NCBI RefSeq assembly: GCF_036014195.1
Contig: NZ_CP107918.1
Coordinates: forward strand, 124,001-188,000
Direction: 5' to 3'
Origin: Streptomyces sp. NBC_00442
GTDB lineage: Bacteria; Actinomycetota; Actinomycetes; Streptomycetales; Streptomycetaceae
Length of the DNA: 64,000 bases
Shown here: one piece after another, positions 46,470 to 55,120 of the stretch
Numbering within the stretch: the stretch's first letter is position 1
Layout: every line of letters starts with the position of its first letter
Translations under genes and position numbers: made by a program
Notes under the pieces: generated by a model
Databases searched by the model: none
What the model was told of the DNA's origin: nothing
What the model saw: the letters and a program-made list of their open reading frames with translations, nothing else

Positions 46470-47366
46470 TCAGCGCGTCAGGAAGGCACGCAAGGCGTCG
46501 ACGAGCGCGGCCGGGTTGTCCTCCTGCACATTGTGGCCCGCGTCCGGGATCACCACGAGTTCGGCGTCCGGAACGCACGCCACCAGGCGTTCCGCGATGG
46601 ACTGCGGGAGTACCCTGCTGCGCCCGCCGCGCACCAGAAGGACGGGCAACTCGGCTAATTGCAGAGCGAGTTGGTCGATCGCGGTGAGAATGGCCCGGAA
46701 GTCGGGCGGTCGCGGGTCTCCCTTCGGCAGCCAGCCCCCGCCGGGAAGGGGGCGGAACAGGGTGCTCATGCGATAGGTGACGCTCGGCCGGTGGGCTCGC
46801 GGGTTGACCCGCATCGCGGCGTCCACGACCGCGTCGAGTCCGGCGACCGGGCCGAGCCCGGCCATGAACGCCCGTACCCGCCCGGTGCTTTCGAAGTCGA
46901 CGCCGGGTGCGACATCGACGAGCGCCAGGCGCTCGACGCGGTCGGGGTACGCGTCGGCGGCATGGGCCGCGACCACACCGCCGAGCGACATCCCGACCAG
47001 TCGCACCCGGTCGAGGGCCAGATGGCCGGCCGCGGCGATGACGTCCTCGGCCAGGGTGGCGATGCGATAGTCGTCGCTCCAGTCGCTGTCGCCGTGGCCG
47101 CGCAGATCCAGGGCGACGAGGCGGGCGGCCCCGCGCAGCCCCAGGCACACGAAGTCCCAGGTGTGCGCGCTCAGCCCGCCACCGTGCAGCAGCAGGACGT
47201 CCGGGACGTGCGGGTCATGGGGGCCGGTCGCGCCCCAGTCCAACGCGTGCAGTCGGCAGCCGGCACGGGAGTAGAAGACCGCGGACGGCGGTGAAGGGTC
47301 CTGGATCGGGACTCCCAGGGAATCCGCCAGGTCCGTCATCGAGGGAATTCCGGCCCGTCCGCCCAT
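46470..47366 (-). CDS. Alpha/beta hydrolase with a TTA codon
   Basis: 298 aa. LLLHGGGLSAHTW oxyanion loop, LVALDLRGHGDSDW, nucleophile Ser in RLVGMSLGGVVAAH, catalytic His in PDAGHNVQEDNP. Codon 237 is TTA (46658-46656), rare in Streptomyces and dependent on the developmental tRNA bldA. Start ATG 47366 has GGGGAGGA eight bases upstream. It is divergent from the TetR gene at 47447; its promoter (TTGACC, 17 bases, TACCTT) lies inside two palindromic operators. The TetR protein probably represses it. Confidence 0.9.
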   Translation of the reverse strand: MGGRAGIPSMTDLADSLGVPIQDPSPPSAVFYSRAGCRLHALDWGATGPHDPHVPDVLLLHGGGLSAHTWDFVCLGLRGAARLVALDLRGHGDSDWSDDYRIATLAEDVIAAAGHLALDRVRLVGMSLGGVVAAHAADAYPDRVERLALVDVAPGVDFESTGRVRAFMAGLGPVAGLDAVVDAAMRVNPRAHRPSVTYRMSTLFRPLPGGGWLPKGDPRPPDFRAILTAIDQLALQLAELPVLLVRGGRSRVLPQSIAERLVACVPDAELVVIPDAGHNVQEDNPAALVDALRAFLTR

Positions 47367-47388
47367 CGGTTCGTCCTCCCCGGCCCGC

Positions 47389-47437
47389 TTACCTTGACAT
47401 CTCAAGGTAAGCCCGCTGCCTTGAGGGGTCAAGGTAA
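47389..47437. promoter_or_regulatory. Two palindromic TetR operators overlapping divergent promoters
   Basis: Operator 1 (47389-47410): TTACCTTGA, four bases, TCAAGGTAA, perfect nine-base arms. Operator 2 (47419-47434): CCTTGA, GGGG, TCAAGG, perfect six-base arms with the right side extended by TAA. Centres are 27 bases apart. On the minus strand -35 TTGACC (47432-47427) and -10 TACCTT (47409-47404) sit in operators 2 and 1; on the plus strand -10 TAAGGT (47435-47440) is six bases from the TetR GTG. Confidence 0.8.
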
Positions 47438-47446
47438 GGTGAGCGT

Positions 47447-48055
47447 GTGGCTGCCCGCGTACGACGTACACCCGACGAGGCCAAGCGGCTGATCCTTGAG
47501 GCCGCGGCCGGACTGCTCGCCGCGGGCGGTCCGGCGGCCGTGCGAGTACGGGCCGTCGCCGCCGAGGTCGGGGTGTCCGACGCCGCGGTCAATCACCACT
47601 TCGGCACCCACGAGCAGTTGCTGTCCGCTCTGTTGCGCTTCGGCGGGTCGAAACTGAAGTCCGAACTGCGCACCGCCCTCGGCGGATGGAGCGACGAAGC
47701 GGCCGACCCCGCCGGGCTCGTCCGCGTCCTGTCCGCGCTGTACGCCGACGGGTTCGCCGAACTCGCCCTTGCTTTGCGGCAGTTGGGATGGCGGGACACC
47801 GGCAGCGGGATGCTGGACGAGGTCGTGGACCGCCTGCACACCACCGCTCGGGCCGCCTGTGCGACCACCGGCCGGACAGCCCCTTCGCGTGAGACCGTCC
47901 AGCTCACGGTGGCCGCACTGCACCAAGCCGTCGCGACGGAGCCGCTGTTCGGCGACGAGTTCCGCAGGAGCGCCGGCCTTGACGCGGGCGCTCGGGATCG
48001 CCTGCTCGACTGGTGGACCGAGACGCTGCGCTCCATCCTCGCCGGGACCGACTGA
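47447..48055 (+). CDS. TetR-family repressor of the divergent hydrolase
   Basis: 202 aa. Helix-turn-helix region EAKRLILEAAAGLLAAGG, VRAVAAEVGVSDAAVNHHFG, then ligand-binding domain with conserved PDEAKR opening. GTG start at 47447 lies six bases after a TAAGGT -10 box, so the message is probably leaderless. Two matching palindromes lie immediately upstream, shared with the hydrolase. Confidence 0.92.
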   Translation: MAARVRRTPDEAKRLILEAAAGLLAAGGPAAVRVRAVAAEVGVSDAAVNHHFGTHEQLLSALLRFGGSKLKSELRTALGGWSDEAADPAGLVRVLSALYADGFAELALALRQLGWRDTGSGMLDEVVDRLHTTARAACATTGRTAPSRETVQLTVAALHQAVATEPLFGDEFRRSAGLDAGARDRLLDWWTETLRSILAGTD

Positions 48056-48162
48056 ACCAACTCGGCACCGCTTGGCCGTAGATGGACGGCGCCGAAGCGG
48101 ACGACGCGCCACAGACTCCTCCCCCGCGCCCCTCGGACATCAGCCCTGGCCGCCCTCTTGCT

Positions 48163-48188
48163 TAATGGTCAAGGATCGTTGACCATTA
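48163..48188. promoter_or_regulatory. Palindromic operator of the ArsR-type regulator
   Basis: TAATGGTCAA, six bases, TTGACCATTA: perfect ten-base arms. The element ends six bases before the ATG of the ArsR-like gene, so bound repressor would block both promoter and start. No Shine-Dalgarno is present. Confidence 0.8.
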
Positions 48189-48193
48189 GCGGC

Positions 48194-48733
48194 ATGCCCA
48201 CTGACGATCTTCCCGAGACGCTTCACGTCACGACCGACAAGCAGCTCCGCGCCGTCTCCAGCCTCACGCGTCACCGCATCATGGCCGTGCTCCGCTTCGA
48301 GCCCGCGACGATCACCCAGATCGCCGAACGCGTGGGCCTCGCGAAGGGAAGCTCCAGCTACCACGTACGGCTGCTCGAACGGGCCGGCCTGGTGAAGGTG
48401 GTACGCACCAGGAAGGTCCGCGGGGTCACCGAGCGGTACTACGCCATGGCCGCCGGGTCGATCGTGCTTCCCGACCCGGGCGAGGGCGGACGGGACACGC
48501 TGATGCGGCACGCCGTCGCGGACCTGGAAGCGGCGCCGAAGGATGCCGAGCGGCACGTGCGGATGGCCCATCTGCGGCTCACCGACGAGCAGTTCGCGGA
48601 GCTCGGGGCGCGGCTGCACGCGCTGGCCGACGAGTTCCGGGAGCTGTCCGACCCCTCGCTCCCCGACACCTCACTCGTCTTCGCGCTGTTCCGGCCGGCG
48701 TCGCACCAGCAGCCCGAGGGGAGCGCCGGATGA
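48194..48733 (+). CDS. ArsR-family (winged-helix) regulator
   Basis: 179 aa. Winged helix at about 15-90: LRAVSSLTRHRIMAVLRFEP, ITQIAERVGLAKGSSSYHVR, LLERAGLVKVVRT, VTERYYAMAAGSI. C-terminal part is helical and probably dimerises. No Cys cluster, so metal sensing as in ArsR itself is unlikely. ATG 48194 chosen because the operator ends just before it. It overlaps the MFS gene (ATGA), forming an autoregulated regulator-efflux operon. Confidence 0.9.
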   Translation: MPTDDLPETLHVTTDKQLRAVSSLTRHRIMAVLRFEPATITQIAERVGLAKGSSSYHVRLLERAGLVKVVRTRKVRGVTERYYAMAAGSIVLPDPGEGGRDTLMRHAVADLEAAPKDAERHVRMAHLRLTDEQFAELGARLHALADEFRELSDPSLPDTSLVFALFRPASHQQPEGSAG

Positions 48734-50016
48734 GCACGGACGTACGGCAGTTGGGGACCGGGTTCGGGCGCCTGTGGACCGCGCAGACGGTGTCCTCGCT
48801 CGGCGACGGGGTGTCGCACGCCGCGCTGCCGCTGATCGCGTTGTCGCTGACCCGGAATCCGATGGCGCTCGCCGTCGTCACGGCCGCCGGAACACTGCCG
48901 TGGCTGCTCTTCGGGGTGCTCGGCGGCGCGCTGGTGGACCGCTGGGACCGCCGGCGCACGATGTGGGCCACGGACGCGCTGCGCGCCGTGCTGCTCGCGA
49001 TACCGGCGGTCGCGGCCGCGCTCGACCTGCTGAGCATCCCGCTGCTCGCGGCCGTCGCCTTCCTGCTCGGTCTCGGCGGTCTGTTCTTCGACACGGCCGC
49101 CACGGCCTATCTGCCGGATCTGCTCGGCCGCGACCCGGCGCTTCTTGAACGCGCCAACTCCCGTCTGCGCGGCGCCCAGACCGCCGCGTCCGGCTTCGCG
49201 GGGCCGCCCGCGGGCAGCGCCCTGCTGGCGCTCGGGCGCGCGGTTCCGCTGCTCGCCGACGCCGTGTCGTTCGCGCTGTCCGCCCTGCTCGTACGGTCGC
49301 TGCCCGCCGCGCCCCGGCCCGTACCGCAGGTCCGTGAGTCACTGCTGCGGCAGGCGCGGGCCGGCGCGTCGTATGTGTTCCGGGACCGGTTGCTGCTCGG
49401 GCTCGCACTGCGCCCGGCGGTCGGGAACATCGCCTTCCTCGCCGTGGAGACGGTCCTCGCCCTCTTCGCCCACGACCGTCTCGGCGTCGGCACCTTCGGC
49501 TTCGGCCTGCTGCTCACGGCGGAAGCCACCGGCGGCCTGCTCGGCGCGGGCATCGCCTCCTTCCTCGGCCGGCGACTGGGCACCGGCACCGCCCTGACCT
49601 GCACGGCCGCGGTGGAGGGGCTGGCCATCCTGGGCCTCGCCGCCGCCCCGAACCCGTACGCCGCGGGCCTCGCACTCGCCGTCTGCGGAGCGGGCATGGG
49701 CGCCACGATGGTGCTCGGCCCCTCCCTTCGGCAGGCGATCGTCCCCGCCCACCTGATGGGCCGGGTCGCCTCCACCTCCCGCATGCTGGCCATGTGCGCC
49801 GCGCCGTTCGGCGCCTTCCTCGGCGGCTGGCTGGCCCACGCGTACGACGTGCGCACCCCGATCTGCACCGCCGCCGCCCTCCTTCTCACCATGACCGCCA
49901 TCACGGCGACCATGACCAGCAACCGCCGGGTCGAGGCGGCGCTGCGCACCGCGGCCCCGGCCGGCGATCCCGACCGGCCGGCGCCTTTGAATCCCGCGCA
50001 GCAGAGCGCCAGTTGA
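48730..50016 (+). CDS. MFS transporter, EntS-like, 12 TM
   Basis: 428 aa, about 12 helices. N-terminus FGRLWTAQTVSSLGDGVSHAALPLIAL and motif A GALVDRWDRRRTMWATDALR are typical of the MFS group with EntS and macrolide exporters. Ends with a Pro/Ala-rich cytoplasmic tail. Overlaps the ArsR-like gene by four bases, so its synthesis is tied to that repressor. Substrate unknown; drug or siderophore efflux is likely. Confidence 0.92.
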   Translation: MSTDVRQLGTGFGRLWTAQTVSSLGDGVSHAALPLIALSLTRNPMALAVVTAAGTLPWLLFGVLGGALVDRWDRRRTMWATDALRAVLLAIPAVAAALDLLSIPLLAAVAFLLGLGGLFFDTAATAYLPDLLGRDPALLERANSRLRGAQTAASGFAGPPAGSALLALGRAVPLLADAVSFALSALLVRSLPAAPRPVPQVRESLLRQARAGASYVFRDRLLLGLALRPAVGNIAFLAVETVLALFAHDRLGVGTFGFGLLLTAEATGGLLGAGIASFLGRRLGTGTALTCTAAVEGLAILGLAAAPNPYAAGLALAVCGAGMGATMVLGPSLRQAIVPAHLMGRVASTSRMLAMCAAPFGAFLGGWLAHAYDVRTPICTAAALLLTMTAITATMTSNRRVEAALRTAAPAGDPDRPAPLNPAQQSAS

Positions 50017-50215
50017 CAGCCCACGCGGCCCGGAGGGGGCAGCGCCCCGACGTCCCGTGCCGGCGCCGCGCGACAACCCCCCAGCATCGCCGGGGCCGGG
50101 CCCTGGGCCTGGTCGTCGAACCGTACGGGTTCCGCGCCGGGGAAGCCCTGGTGGTCCACGGGGCGTGCGGACGGCTCTTGTCCGCAGGGGTGACCGCCTG
50201 CCACACTCTGCGCCC

Positions 50216-50641
50216 ATGACTTCGAACGTGCGGCGTGCCGCGGGAACGCAGACCTTCTCCGACACGCTGCTTCGCTGGTTGTGGATCAAGCGGCCCTCGA
50301 CGGCGAAGGACAGCGAGGACTACCTCGCCGGAACCACGCTCAAGGTGTCCTGCTTCTCGCGAACCCTTGCGGAGGGCTCCGCCCGTCGCCAACCCGGCTA
50401 CCTCCACCTCACCCACGGGCAACCGATCACCTGGCACCGTTCCGGCGGCCGATCCGTAGTGCTGAGCCCGCCGTTCGCCCTGCGCCCGTCCCAGGCAAGG
50501 TCCGGGCACTGGAAGTTGGCTTGCTTCGACCTCGACACGGCAGAGGGCTCCCGCGACCTGGTCATCCCCAAGGCCGACGCCGTTCTCGTCCAACAGGCGC
50601 TGCTGGCGGCGGCCCAAGAAGCCGGCGGGGCTGTAGGTTGA
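50216..50641 (+). CDS. Conserved hypothetical protein
   Basis: 141 aa, soluble. Organised beta-strand-rich sequence (GYLHLTHGQPITWHRSGGRS, VLSPPFALRPS, HWKLACFDLDTAEG, LVIPKADAVLVQQALLAAA) that could be a PH-like barrel with a closing helix. No family named. ATG 50216 fits; upstream TTGTCC (50178-50183), 18 bases, CACACT (50202-50207) is a possible promoter eight bases before the start. Confidence 0.65.
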   Translation: MTSNVRRAAGTQTFSDTLLRWLWIKRPSTAKDSEDYLAGTTLKVSCFSRTLAEGSARRQPGYLHLTHGQPITWHRSGGRSVVLSPPFALRPSQARSGHWKLACFDLDTAEGSRDLVIPKADAVLVQQALLAAAQEAGGAVG

Positions 50642-50857
50642 GCCGCTCCCTCAGCAGTGGGTCCTGCTGAAACTCCGGATTCCATGTCGCGTCAGCAGTG
50701 GGCCGATCGGCTGATCTTGAGCAATCGTGCCGGTCGCCGGGACGGACCGTTGGGTTGAGGTCCGGTGCAACAAGCGGAGAATCTTTCCCGCTTCCCCGGA
50801 GGCGTCGCCGAGTTCATGAGTCTGCTCGTGCTCGGCGACGCCCGACGTTTGCGGTGG

Positions 50858-51688
50858 TCAGGCCGTAGGGGAGCGGGTCGCGGTGATCACGACGGATGTG
50901 TAGGGCATGGTGGCGTGGCCACCGAGCTTGTCGATCGCGGTCCCGGTGCTGTCCAGGACCTGCGCCATTTTGTCCGCGGGGAGTTGGGTGAGGCCGCCGA
51001 AAGTGGGGAGCTGGTCGAGCCACTCCTCCCGGGAGTAGGTACGCTCCCAGGCGAAGCGCCACTGTTCCGGCTCACTGAAGCTGCCGGTCTGCCGGATCCC
51101 GTTGGCGATCTTCGCGAACAACGGCTGGTAGGCGTCCGCGGCCGATCCTCTGAGCAGGCCGGGGTTGAACGGGGAATCGGGGGCGACCCGTTGGAGTGCT
51201 TCGGTGAGGGCGTCGATCACCTCGGCCGGGAGCTGGGGGACGTGGTGGAAGGGGGCGAGTCGGCCGCCGGGCCTGAGCACCTGGGCCGCCTTGGCCGCGC
51301 CGGCGACGGGGTCCACCCAGTGCCAGGCAGTTCCGGCGATGACCGCGTCGAACTGCCGCCCGGCCGGCTGCCAGTCCTCGAACCTGGCGACCTCGACCTC
51401 GATACGGCCGCGTCGCGCGAAGGCGGCCATCCGCTCGTCGGGCTCGACACCGAGCACCGTGCAGCCGGCCGCCCGGAACTGCCGGGCCTCGATGCCGGTT
51501 CCGGCTCCGACGTCGAGGACGTGCCGGCCGGGGCTTGCCGCGACGATCCTGTCCACCAGGGCCTGGGGATACGGCGGTCGGGCGCGGTCGTAGCGTTCGG
51601 CGTCCACTCCGAACGACTCGGCCGTCTGCCGGTGGCGGTGGGGCTCGGGTCCGGACGTGTCCGGCTGTCCCTGCGATAAAGTGGGCAT
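50858..51688 (-). CDS. Class I SAM-dependent methyltransferase
   Basis: 276 aa. Motif I HVLDVGAGTGIEARQF, acidic VLGVEPDERM after beta-2, motif II FDAVIAGTAWHWVDP, motif III VLRPGGRLAPF. N-terminus TAESFGVDAERYDRARPPYP is the common Streptomyces class. ATG 51688 is leaderless: on the minus strand -35 TTAACA, 17 bases, -10 TAGTGT, six bases, ATG. The promoter is covered by the operator array shared with the divergent TetR. Confidence 0.9.
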   Translation of the reverse strand: MPTLSQGQPDTSGPEPHRHRQTAESFGVDAERYDRARPPYPQALVDRIVAASPGRHVLDVGAGTGIEARQFRAAGCTVLGVEPDERMAAFARRGRIEVEVARFEDWQPAGRQFDAVIAGTAWHWVDPVAGAAKAAQVLRPGGRLAPFHHVPQLPAEVIDALTEALQRVAPDSPFNPGLLRGSAADAYQPLFAKIANGIRQTGSFSEPEQWRFAWERTYSREEWLDQLPTFGGLTQLPADKMAQVLDSTGTAIDKLGGHATMPYTSVVITATRSPTA

Positions 51689-51723
51689 GCGCCCACACTA
51701 GTGGGCGATTGCCCACTTGTTAA
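51681..51723. promoter_or_regulatory. Four-half-site operator array, methyltransferase / TetR
   Basis: Half-sites GTGGGC, GCCCAC, GTGGGC, GCCCAC begin at 51681, 51691, 51701 and 51711, exactly 10 bases apart, forming overlapping palindromes with four-base spacers; the best is AGTGGGC-GATT-GCCCACT (51700-51717). They cover the methyltransferase start codon, its -10 (51695-51700) and spacer, up to its -35 (51718-51723). Confidence 0.8.
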
Positions 51724-51749
51724 GGCGGGGCGACCCGGAAAGGGAGACA

Positions 51750-52349
51750 ATGCCGTCAGGGGTGCACCTCCACAACGTGCGCGGCCAGTTGTTCGAAGCC
51801 GCCGAGCGTGTCCTGCTTCGGGACGGGCCCGACGCGTTGACCAGCCGGGCGGTCACGGAGGAGGCGAACTGTGCCAAGGGTGTGCTGCACCGGCACTTCG
51901 CCGACTTCGACGCCTTCCTGGCGGAACTGGTCCTCGATCGTGTCCGCGGCATCGAGGACCGGACCACGACTCTGCGCGCGACCGCCGGGACCGGGAGCGT
52001 GGTGGACAACCTGGTCGACGCGCTGCAGGATCTGTTCGGTCCGGTCACGGTGGCGATCGTCGCGCTCATCACCTTCCGCGACGGCCTTCGCGCCCGGCTG
52101 CGCGAGGCCGGTCTGACCGGCATCCCCCTGGCCATGCAGGGCACCGCCATGATCGCCGCATACCTCACCGCTGAGCGGGAGTTGGGGCGCCTGGCCGGTG
52201 ACGCAGACATCGACACACTCGCCCCCACCCTCGTCGGGGCCGGGCACCTGCTGTTCGCCGACCGGACAAGCGCCCCACCACAGACCGCCGCCGTCCGCAA
52301 GATGGTGACCACCGTCATCGTCGGCGCCTTGCGACCGCCCCAGCCGTAA
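51750..52349 (+). CDS. TetR-family repressor of the divergent methyltransferase
   Basis: 199 aa. Helix-turn-helix region VRGQLFEAAERVLLRDGPDA, SRAVTEEANCAKGVLHRHFA, then a ligand domain. ATG 51750 has AAGGGAG four bases upstream; a longer frame to 51717 lies in the operator. It is divergent from the methyltransferase; the operator array lies between. Confidence 0.92.
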   Translation: MPSGVHLHNVRGQLFEAAERVLLRDGPDALTSRAVTEEANCAKGVLHRHFADFDAFLAELVLDRVRGIEDRTTTLRATAGTGSVVDNLVDALQDLFGPVTVAIVALITFRDGLRARLREAGLTGIPLAMQGTAMIAAYLTAERELGRLAGDADIDTLAPTLVGAGHLLFADRTSAPPQTAAVRKMVTTVIVGALRPPQP

Positions 52350-52516
52350 CCTGAACGCCCAGGTCGCCGACCACAGGTGCTGCTCACGCGACCCGGAGGA
52401 TTGCCAGCCGACTGCTAGAGATCGACCGACACTGCTAACGCGGACCCGGAACCTACAGGGGCTGGGCGAGCGGTGGTCGGGAGCGGTCCGCCGAGCACGT
52501 AGGATGGTCCTACCGA

Positions 52517-52590
52517 CGCGGGGTGGAGCAGCTCGGTAGCTCGCTGGGCTCATAACCCAGAGGTCGCAGGTTCAAATCCTGTCCCCGCTA
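52517..52590 (+). tRNA. Initiator tRNA-fMet (CAT)
   Basis: 74 bases without encoded CCA. Anticodon CAT at 52551-52553 in a stem with three stacked G:C pairs (GGG...CCC), the mark of initiator tRNAs; position 1 (C) and 72 (T) do not pair, also initiator-specific. T arm GGTTCAAATCC present. A TAGGAT -10 candidate lies at 52500-52505. Confidence 0.95.
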
Positions 52591-52599
52591 CTGCACGAC

Positions 52600-52640
52600 A
52601 AGAGGGCTGAGAACCGGACAGGGTTCTTCGGCCCTCTTCT
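52600..52640 (+). terminator. tRNA terminator hairpin
   Basis: AAGAGGGC (52600-52607) pairs with GCCCTCTT (52631-52638); inside, GAACC pairs with GGTTC. T-rich CTCGTTT follows. It begins ten bases after the tRNA. Confidence 0.75.
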
Positions 52641-52774
52641 CGTTTCCCGTGCCCGGATCCCGGCCGATCTGCGGATGCGGCGCCTGATGTGAGCGGGGAA
52701 CCGTCGGCCGGACCGCCCCCGTGGGCGCGGCCCGGCCGCGGTGTTGTGAGGAGTCACCACTTCCTGACGATGTG

Positions 52775-54133
52775 TCAAATAGCTTTGTCGCGGCGCCCCG
52801 TCGTGGCGATGACCACCGCACCCAGCACACAGGCGACGCCGGCCGCGAGGTAGGCGAGGTGGTAGCCGGTGAGTTGGTCGTCGCTGGTTGCCGCTATCAG
52901 GACCATGACCGCCACGCCGACGCTCGCGCCGATCTGTTGTGCCACCACGTTCACCGCGCCGGCGACCGCGTGGCGCTCGGGCTCGACGCCGGTGAGGCCC
53001 GCGGACGTCATCGAGGGGAAGTTCAGTCCCTGGCCAATGCCGCTGATCACCAGGCCGGGCAGCACGTGCAGCACGTAGTCGCCCTGGTGGGGCGTGCTCA
53101 TCCACAGCGCCGTCCCCACGCCGATCAGGACGAGCCCGACGGTCATCAGCGTACGGGGCGTGTACTTGGCAAGGAGGCGCCCGGTGGCGAAGTTGGCGGT
53201 CAGGAAGACGCCCGCCGACATCGGCACCAGGGCGAGCCCGGACTCGACCGGCGAGTACTTCAGCATCCCCTGCAGATACAGCGGTGCGAAGAACAGCATC
53301 CCCACCGAGCCCATGTACTGGAGGAACGCCGCCAGGCTCGCGGACCGCACCGAGGAGAGCCGGAAAAGTCCCAGCGGAAGCACCGGGTCGGGCGTGCCGC
53401 GCTCGCGTGCCACGAAGAGCACCAGGCACAGCACCGCGGCGCAGAGTGAACCCCACGCCACCGCACCACCACTGCTCGCGCCGACGACCAGCAGGGTGAG
53501 GCCGATCGTGCCCGAGATCGCTCCGGGCAGGTCGAGGCGGCCGCCGCGTCCGACACCGCCGGGCAGCCCGGCGCGCGTCGCGGACAGCACCGCCACGCCC
53601 ACCGCCACCGAAAACCACAGCACCGAGCGCCAGCCGAAGAACTGGGTCAGCACACCTCCCAGCATCACACCGCCGCTGAAACTCGCCGCGCCGACCGCGG
53701 CGTACACGCTGAAGGCCCTGTTGCGTTCCGGTCCGGCCGGGAACACCTCGGTGAGCAGGGCCAGCGCGGCCGGTCCCGACAGGGCCGCTCCGATGCCCTG
53801 GGCCGCTCGCGCACCAAGCAGCATCGCGGTGCTCGGTGCGACGGCGCCGACCAGCGCGGCCAGCGTGAACAGGGCGATCCCGGCCTCGAACACCCGGCGC
53901 CGGCCGAACACATCGGCCAGCCGTCCACCCACCAGCAGGAAGCCGGCGAAGGTGACGGCGTAGGCGATCATGACCCATTGGAGGGTGGCTTCGTCGAGGT
54001 GGAAGCGTTCCCCGACGGACGGCAGGGCGGCGTTGAGGACGCCCAGACCGCTCACGTCCAGAGCGAGCGCCCCGGCCAGTACGCCGAGTGCCAGGCCCGG
54101 CCTGTGTCGTTGCATCACGTCGGTCGTCGTCAT
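52775..54133 (-). CDS. MFS transporter, DHA2-like
   Basis: 452 aa, about 14 helices. TM1 DVSGLGVLNAALPSVGERF, motif A GGRLADVFGRRRVFEAG, motif C-like GGVMLGGVLTQFFGWRSVLW. Drug-efflux type. ATG 54133 with GGGGGG upstream. It is the last gene before the gene-free stretch leading to the PKS; it could export the cluster's product but reads away from it, so membership is uncertain. Confidence 0.92.
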   Translation of the reverse strand: MTTTDVMQRHRPGLALGVLAGALALDVSGLGVLNAALPSVGERFHLDEATLQWVMIAYAVTFAGFLLVGGRLADVFGRRRVFEAGIALFTLAALVGAVAPSTAMLLGARAAQGIGAALSGPAALALLTEVFPAGPERNRAFSVYAAVGAASFSGGVMLGGVLTQFFGWRSVLWFSVAVGVAVLSATRAGLPGGVGRGGRLDLPGAISGTIGLTLLVVGASSGGAVAWGSLCAAVLCLVLFVARERGTPDPVLPLGLFRLSSVRSASLAAFLQYMGSVGMLFFAPLYLQGMLKYSPVESGLALVPMSAGVFLTANFATGRLLAKYTPRTLMTVGLVLIGVGTALWMSTPHQGDYVLHVLPGLVISGIGQGLNFPSMTSAGLTGVEPERHAVAGAVNVVAQQIGASVGVAVMVLIAATSDDQLTGYHLAYLAAGVACVLGAVVIATTGRRDKAI

Positions 54134-55120
54134 TGGGGCCCCCCGAGAGACTCACGGCCGGCCCGCGCCGGCTCGCTGCGGCAGAGCCGTAATCGGGCGG
54201 CTGCCGGATCGGCCGGCGGGGCGGATGTCCTGGAGGGCTCGGGCGTACGACGGTGCCGGTCCGGCTTGGGTGGTGCGGCGTCGGCACCGGCCGCGGATGG
54301 CTGCTTTGCGATGGCGAGTTCTATTCGTTCGGTTCGTTCGGTGCCCACCACCGGAACACGGGCGTCGGCCCGCGCAGGCTCGTGGTCCATGATTTTCATG
54401 CCATGCAGCTTGCAGTGCGTCTGGTGCGCTGTCTACCCGAACCATGCGCCCACCGGCCGTTGTCGGACCTGGTCCCAAGGAGCCATCGGGGTAACCCCTT
54501 CCGAAACACGCGGATTTGAAAAGCGGGGAATCAGCCACTCCGGGGTCCGGAACGCGCCAGTGCACTTCTGACCCACAGGGAACTCTTGTTTTCACCATTC
54601 ACTGGGTGGCAGTCTGAAGTGGTCGGTCCGGCGAGCGCCTCTCGTTGTGGTGCGGTCCATGCCGGTCACATCATTCTCCATTTGCCATTCCTTACCCGGG
54701 TGAAATCGGAGCGCCATCCGGTTCACCCAGGCGTACTCGACGGGGAGTTGATTCGCAGTGCATCCACTTGTCGTCCGCTCTCACGTCTCCACGTCCGGGA
54801 CAGGGCACCCATGCCCACCCGGGCGAGCAGCCCTTCGCCTCTGACCAGGCATTACCCTCCCGACTCCCCCTCCCCTACGGCAGTCGTCACATCAAGGCGC
54901 CCTTTCCCGCGCCATGAGCCATTCCCATGGCCGTCCCTGTGAGCACCGAATATCAGTTCCGGACCCTTCGACGTCCGCGCTCTTCGTCGCGATACCACCG
55001 TGCGCGCGGCAACTGCCCGTATTACGCAGCCATTTCATGGCTCACGGAATAAAAGAGCCCTTGACCATTCGGCCGCAAAGCGTCACCGGCCCATTACGCC
55101 CGCCCTGTTGAGGAGCCGCA
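54134..55120. other. Gene-free leader region before the PKS/NRPS cluster
   Basis: Nearly 1 kb with no convincing gene. GC content drops in parts (54400-54760 and 54990-55070), unlike most of the window. A minus-strand frame at 54130-54399 overlaps the MFS start but is a Pro/Arg/Ala-rich run. TTGACC at 55061-55066 could be a -35 but has no good -10. The PKS ribosome site GAGGAG (55110-55115) ends the region. It likely contains the cluster's main promoter and regulator sites. Confidence 0.6.

Noticed and set aside
52517..52640. tRNA gene as an integration site for the PKS cluster or a genomic island
   Set aside because: No integrase, excisionase or repeat of the tRNA 3' end was seen in the 11 kb to the right; the cluster continues past the window, so the test is incomplete, but nothing here supports it.
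54130..54399. 89-residue minus-strand frame whose stop overlaps the MFS start codon (ATGA)
   Set aside because: The overlap imitates translational coupling, but the sequence is Pro/Arg/Ala/Ser-rich with no fold-like pattern and no ribosome site at its ATG.
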